This document shows positions 58,697 through 64,000 of a DNA stretch of 64,000 nucleotides, piece after piece. Within the stretch, counting starts at the first letter, position 1. Each line of letters opens with the position of its first letter. The position numbers and the translations under genes are program-made. The DNA is taken from assembly GCA_025094145.1 (NCBI GenBank), contig JALLLS010000011.1:310001-374000 (forward strand), written 5' to 3'. The notes under the pieces were generated by a model, which was not told the origin of the DNA, ran no database searches, and saw only the letters and a list, made by a program, of their open reading frames with translations. The DNA comes from Spinellus fusiger. Its lineage: Eukaryota; Mucoromycota; Mucoromycetes; Mucorales; Phycomycetaceae.

Positions 58697-60048
58697 ATGT
58701 ACTGTCTTCAAAAAGATTTCTTCTCTTTTCATGATATTGATATGATTCATGACATCTTTAGCTCTTATCCTATGAACTATCCATTTTCCAAAGACTCTAT
58801 TTATTATGACTGCAAAGCAAACACCCCAAATCATTTGAAAGTTTATTATAAGCTATCAAGCATGTGTGAAGTTCTTCAAGACAAGTCTTTCAACTGCTTC
58901 TGCTGAGAAGAATATTTATACCATCTTATATGACAATAGATACGCGTATATTGAACACTCATAGATTGAGGGAAAAAAAAGATTTGGCAGCTAGTATCAG
59001 CAAGTGTGTGTTGATTGACCTTGATTTTTGTGATTTACTTTATTGTATGCATGAAGATAGCACTGTAGAAAACAAAAGAACATACCGATACACTAGCAAT
59101 CAAAGTGCTATTGAAATTAAGTCGAGATAGTTCATAAAACTCCATAAGAAATTGAAGCCTGATGAAGTGAAAGCAGCCGAGTTATCTCTGTCAGGACATA
59201 CATCTTCAACAGTCAACTGTGAAAAGTTTGCAAGATAACTTGAGAGAGACAGAGTTACCCCAGTATTGCATAATTATTATTCAAATGAAGATACTTTTAC
59301 TATAGAAAACCGGAATGCCAATGGTTTACTCCTATTTCGTAGAATGAAGCTTTTAATCTTTATTAATCAGCAACAATCAGACAAACAGCTAGCTAGAAAT
59401 CTTCGAAGAAAGTTTGGCGATGATGCTGTAATTGTGATTGGCAATTGGTCTGCAGGAAACACAAAGTTCCATGAACCAGTGAGAGGTGTTGGAATAAGAA
59501 GAATGTTGAAGAAAGAAGGGTTTACGGTGTTCTTTATTGATGAGTTCAAAACATCCAGTTTCTGTCCTGCCTGCGAGAACGGTGAGCTTGAGAAATTCAA
59601 GAAAGTGCAAAACCCAAGACCCTTCAGAAGAGAGAAGAACTCCACAGTGACATGTCATGGTCTTGTAAGGTAAAAATATTCTTTTTTTTATGTATTAAAG
59701 TCAAAGAAAAGGCTAATTAGTTTATTATTTTTATTTAGGTGCAAAAACCAACAATGTTTGAAGATCATGACCAAAACTGCTGGAGTTTCTGATGAGATAA
59801 TTTCTCAACGCTTTTGGAATCGGGACATGGCAGCAACGTTGAACTTTCGTCATGTTCTTTTTGGACTACGAGAGGAAGGCAAGCGACCCAAGCGCTTTTG
59901 TCGATCTAAGACAGTACAGTCTGTTGGTACCAAAAGAAAGGAGTCGCCCTTAGCTAGTAGTAGCCGACCCACCAAAACACCAAAAAAAGAATCCGGTGTA
60001 GCTATCGCTACACTAAACCAAGATAAACGTGTCTTTTTTGAATCATAA
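58697..60048 (+). pseudogene. Fanzor (TnpB-like) nuclease gene, copy 2, degenerate
   Basis: Related to copy 1 but clearly diverged. Readable motifs: KDSIYYDCKANTPNH in the N-terminal half; FIDEFKTSSFCPAC (RuvC-II glutamate and first zinc pair); TCHGLVRCKNQQC (second cysteine group); FWNRDMAATLNFRH (RuvC-III aspartate). The RuvC-I region reads VLIDLDFCDLLYCM, so the aspartate remains but the usual PG after it is lost. About 75 residues present upstream of it in copy 1 are missing. Stops occur near 58903, 59128 and 59238. A 69-nt intron (59670-59738, GTAAAA...TTTAG) splits the same arginine codon as in copy 1. The C-terminus is basic (KRKESPLASSSRPTKTPKKE), as expected for nuclear localisation. 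Not functional as it stands. Confidence 0.83.
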
Positions 60049-60254
60049 AATATTTCTATACTATAATTTCCCCAAAGATGCACCAATACTTTATGAAGAT
60101 AGTGTAGCTATTGCTAGGATAGGCAGACAGAGTTTAAAATGGTTCATTTAGACAGCGAAAATACCCTTTTAAAACACATTAGCCAATCATAAGAATATTG
60201 CGATTTTATTGTCCGTGTATTTACTTTTATATCCCAAAAATCTTTAGGTGTGTA

Positions 60255-61076
60255 CTTAGTCTAAGCTATAAAAAAAAACCCCTATTTAGCATCAACCATC
60301 CGAAGCGTATTTCTAAGAACTCATACTCTTTGAGATAAAAATATACATGACTAGCATTTATTATTTCTGCTATAAATATAGACTATTGGGACTAAGCATA
60401 TAAGAGATATAACTCGTTTGGCTATTGTATTATAAGTCTTTATAGTTAAAGTTCTTTTTGACCTTTCTATAGTATCACCACTTCTCTATGCTTTCATGAA
60501 CCATTTATTGCTTCACAACTATGTAGTACATTACTAAGGTTGGCTATATTCTTATTCAAAGCTCCGTTGCTATTCTTCAAACAAAACAGATAATTATATT
60601 GACTTGGTGTGTTTCCCACTTCATCTTTTCTAAATAAGGATGTGTCTTGAACACCTCCCAAGAGCTATAAAAGACACTTTACAAGTTTTAATTGCTTTGG
60701 GTTGAGCTTTTATTGAATGGTTTTATTGTTGTTGCTATGATGATAATGATTGAGCCTCTTTTATTTGTAAATTTGTCTTGCTCACATTAAAAATTAACAA
60801 GGAAGATGATTCATATGAAGTAAGGATAAAACAAAGACATTTTCCCAAGACTAGGGATTCCATGGAGGAACCATAATTGATGGATGTTACAAAGGTTCTT
60901 TCTTCTACCTTAATTTTCTCACGCTAGTATTTATTACTATGATATACTATGGTTGTAAATAGAGCAAATAATGTGACTTTGGATACTTCTATTTTAGTGT
61001 TAGATAGATGGAAACAGAGGCAATAGTTTTATTATTTTTATCTGATATCTAATTTATAAGGCACCACACACCAGGA
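60255..61076. other. Spacer between the two CACACC elements
   Basis: AT-rich, no gene or repeat recognised. Confidence 0.4.
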
Positions 61077-62316
61077 GATTTTCTGGCTTTTAAGCGGCGA
61101 TATTTCCTTCCTTTTACGTAAAAGAAAAATCACCTTATATGTAGCTGTGTTTAAAATCAAAAGGTTTGTGGATATCTCAATATCAAATTGTATTATCAAT
61201 AGAATATATTGTTTATGAATAAAAGTGTTGATGGATAGAATTGTTTATTATAATAATATAGCTAATAATACTGTAGCTAATAATATACTATTACTATGGC
61301 CACTGCTGCTCTAGGTGTATTCCTTCATAGCAATAGAATATATACCCTAAAGGCTTTGTGTTTTATCCTTAGGAGATAGATAACTATGCTCAGGAGTATA
61401 CCCTAAACACCCTAGACAGTATAGAAGACTACTTGGTACTGACTTGAAAGGAGTCTTTACTTGATTAATAACAATACATTGAGTGTCTTATACATTAGAA
61501 TAAGCCATAGCCCAGATAAAGACACTGCTTACCTTTTTATCTCAAGAATAATCCTTAGTAGTGTCTATCACCTCCTTCTATTGTTTCTCTTTGTTAATAA
61601 TGGCACATTACCTTGCTCAGCTATGCTCATCTTGACTAGTACTTGGGTGTTAAGTTGTATGCACAGTGTGGGAAATAACAAAAGGAGGGGATTATCAGAA
61701 CAAATAATAACTTTTCTCTATTGTAGTGAGGTATACACTAGCTTCTACTCATAAAATTCACAAGTCAGATTCACAAGTCAAATTCACAAGTCAAACAATT
61801 CACACTCTATTTGCCTTGGGCCTAAGAGATAGTATTAGAAACAATACTTAGTTATCATTAAGTACTATTGTTAATACCAGTTACAATAACATAGTTACTG
61901 AAGTGATCATCAATATTGAGTCAATAAATAGCTATACTACTCTTAATATAAGTAAGTTTGGTTCTATTTTATAGACAATGACCACTAGAGCTAACTCTAT
62001 AGGTTCTGTAATACATCTTTCTTAAGCAGTATTATACTGCAAATTGTGTGGGCCTATAGTTAACACATTATGTTAAACAATAAATGCAGTGACTGAGTTG
62101 TAATTTTGGGGTGATTCTTCTATTTCTTATCTTTACAGCCAATTCTATACTTTTTAATTGCAAAGTCAATAAATATTGCCTAAACAGGCAAGTAGAGTTT
62201 GAAATAGCCCATTTAGACAGTGAAAAAGTCCTTTCAAACACATTAGCCAATCATATGAATATTGAGATTTTATTCTCAAAATATTTCCTTTTATATCCTA
62301 AAGATCTCCTGGTGTG
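61077..62316 (+). mobile_element. Shorter relative of the Fanzor element, no Fanzor gene
   Basis: Left end CACACCAGGAGATTTTCTGG (61077) and right end rc CACACCAGGAGATCTTTAGG (ending 62316), with TA after the right end. Left of the left end the dinucleotide is CA. The first 0.6 kb follows 57795-58480 closely, including the phrase AAGCGGCGATATTTCCTTCC. The last 0.1 kb follows the right end of the Fanzor element. The interior has no Fanzor motifs. It looks like an internally deleted, MITE-like derivative with some unrelated interior. Confidence 0.78.
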
Positions 62317-62769
62317 TATAAGAAAAGTAGAAGAAAGGTTTAGGTTAGTTTCTAGTCACCTCTACCAATAAGTATCAATAGAAGTTATAACTGTCTTATG
62401 ACTAGAAACTCTATTTATTCTTCATTTGATCTCCCTTCTGAACCTTAATATACCAAAAGAAAAGAAAGGGAAAAAGATAGATAAAAAGAACAGTCGTGAG
62501 AACCTCTCTCTTTTTATTTTTATTTTTTATTACTCAAATGAGTAGTATTGTACTGCTTGAAATGATGACACACTGAAATGATGACACACCATCTAATTTC
62601 TATGCACTAAAGTATGCGTGTGCATTTCTCTCTTTTCTTTACTTCCTAAATTCATTGCTTGAGGTGGCTATACATTTGGTGGAAGACGGTGATATCACGT
62701 GCTCATAGTACTACACCACACTACTTCTATTTTGATTGCACTAAAAGAGGGCTTCATACACTCTATACT
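62317..62769. promoter_or_regulatory. Island edge and promoter region of AP-4 sigma gene
   Basis: Contains a direct repeat GAAATGATGACACAC (about 62558-62588). No gene is seen. Confidence 0.35.
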
Positions 62770-63662
62770 ATGATACACTTTATACTCATCGTGAACAAAC
62801 GCTGCCAGATCCGCTTCTCTCGTCACTACAACTCGAAGCAAACAAACGAAAAGACTTCTCTGGAATTATCTGCAGCTAAAGAATGTGTATTGCGTACACC
62901 AGAGCAGGTGAGTGTATAAGGTGGTAGAAATAATTTAGAGTGATGTTAGTGTCTTTTCTTCAAGCATGATCAGTACACTATTGGTAGGTTTATGTGTAGA
63001 GGAAAAAGGGGAAATATCAACACGTCAAAGAGTTCTATATAAGGTCCAATAGTTTATAGGGTGTATTCTTCCTTGTATTTTGTTATTGGCTGTAAAGAAG
63101 AGGTATATTCTCCACAGCTAAATGTTATCTAAGATACCAACCCAATAGAATGAGCTTGCTATGCTTGAATTGATCCAAAACTGGGTTGGTGAGTCAAAGT
63201 GAGAGAGTTTTAAATAGGCAAATCAATAGATTATTTATTCATTAATGATACTGGAACTGATATTGATGCTGATATTGATACTACTATTACTATTACTATT
63301 ATTATTATTATGGCTGTTATTATTATGGCTGTTATTATTATTATTGCTGATAACATTTATTTCTCTTCCACCCTCTCTCTCTTTTGGTATGCACCTTCCT
63401 TAGAGGCCATGGACAGCTATTTCGAAAAAGTGGTAAAGACAGAAGCCAGCGACATAATTAAATAGAGAATCAAATCGGAAGTCATGAAAATAACTAAGAT
63501 AATCTTGCCTATTTTCATCTATAGACGGAATTAGATATCATATTCAACCTCCAAAAAGTACACATGCTGATAGACGAAATTGTACTTTATGGATCTCTGG
63601 TAGAAACCAATCAAGAGCGGGTTCTTGCTCCTATTTATGCTCTCACTGGCACGGAGCGTTAA
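62770..63662 (+). CDS. AP4S1: AP-4 adaptor complex sigma (small) subunit
   Basis: Six exons keep phase: 62770-62907, 62965-62983 (19 nt), 63044-63102, 63149-63188, 63404-63432 and 63525-63662, giving 140 residues. AP sigma subunits are about 140-160 residues long and form the core of coats that sort cargo at the trans-Golgi. The start [20 protein letters not shown] is the typical sigma start. [35 protein letters not shown] and [20 protein letters not shown] follow. The end [15 protein letters not shown] matches AP-4 sigma rather than AP-1, AP-2 or AP-3. Without the 19-nt exon the longin core would not join. This is the first normal gene after the transposon island. AP-4 is missing from most fungi. 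Confidence 0.9.
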
Positions 63663-63899
63663 AAAAGCGCTGGTTACAAGTTTTCTTATCACTGTTCACT
63701 GTAAAAAGTTAAAAACAAGTGGCTAGGATTAGAGTTAGCTTTCCGGATTTCCATTATCAGTGGTTTTCTTATCTGTGTTCATACTTTTTTTTTTATTACA
63801 GAATATATATAAAATAGAATTCTTTTCTACCTCCTTTTGTTAATATTAGTATTTGCCTTTTGCTTTTACTTTCACTCTTCTATTTCCATCTCTTTTTCT

Positions 63900-64000
63900 A
63901 GTGGCTAATTGTCGCCTACATGTTTCGAAAACAGCAAGACAACATAGAGACAGGGGCTAAGGCGACTGCCCATACCACCTACGAATCCGAGAAAACAGAG
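63900..64000 (+). CDS. Start or exon of an unidentified gene at the window edge
   Basis: After a TTTTTCTAG acceptor-like sequence the frame stays open to the window end, reading WLIVAYMFRKQQDNIETG and on through TTYESEKTE. An ATG lies at 63920. It is too short to identify. It could also be the start codon exon of a small protein. Confidence 0.35.

Larger units (their letters stand above)
57795..60252 (+). mobile_element. TA-flanked inverted-repeat element carrying Fanzor copy 2
   Basis: Left end CACACCCAAAGATTTTT (57795) and right end rc CACACCTAAAGATTTTTGGG (ending 60252), each next to TA (57793-57794 and 60253-60254). The element is about 2.46 kb. No transposase is visible. Cargo: an antisense exon-like segment at 58401-58072, then the Fanzor gene. 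Left 0.65 kb and right 0.1 kb are shared with the shorter element at 61077-62316. TA target and inverted repeats suggest mobilisation by a Tc1/mariner-type enzyme in trans. Confidence 0.78.

Overview
The window comes from a fungal nuclear genome, most likely an early-diverging (Mucoromycota-type) species. Genes lie on both strands and are split by many short introns, mostly 50-70 nt with GT-AG ends. A ZDS1-type protein, a fungal-style TFC6, EXO70 and a VAC1/PEP7-type protein point to fungi. HPS1 (BLOC-3), an AP-4 sigma subunit, BRCC36 and an SMN protein with a YG box are genes usually lost from Dikarya; this placement is inference from gene content.

Left part, about 1-37,640, is gene-dense euchromatin. 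In order: U6 snRNA (-), LYR/Cup1-like protein (+), ELO fatty-acid elongase (-), TFIIIC WD40 subunit (-), ZDS1-like protein (+), complex I 75-kDa subunit (+), two-finger C2H2 protein (+), REC8-type kleisin (-), BRCC36 (-), SMN (-), VAC1/PEP7 (-), RPS13 (-) with a probable H/ACA snoRNA in its last intron, U5-40K/SNRNP40 (-), mitochondrial mL50 (+), HPS1 (-), EXO70 (+). Several pairs are divergent with short shared promoters (SNRNP40/mL50 and HPS1/EXO70). BRCC36 and REC8 are head-to-tail with only about 60 bp between them.

From about 38,300 to 62,320 the window is an AT-rich transposon island without host genes. It holds four different Tc1/mariner elements, each with its own inverted repeats, a decayed Helitron, two solo LTR-like insertions nested in older elements, a further DDE transposase fragment, and two decayed Fanzor genes (eukaryotic TnpB-like RNA-guided nuclease family). 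Fanzor copy 1 is split by a Tc1 element. Fanzor copy 2 lies inside a TA-flanked inverted-repeat element of about 2.5 kb. A shorter relative of that element lacking Fanzor lies 0.8 kb downstream, and an inverted, nested copy lies at 47.3-48.2 kb. Both Fanzor copies carry an intron at the same codon inside the zinc-finger region.

After the island, a normal gene (AP-4 sigma, six exons including a 19-nt one) resumes at 62,770, and a further coding exon appears to begin at the right edge. All exon structures were read by eye from splice signals and family motifs; no search or alignment program was run.
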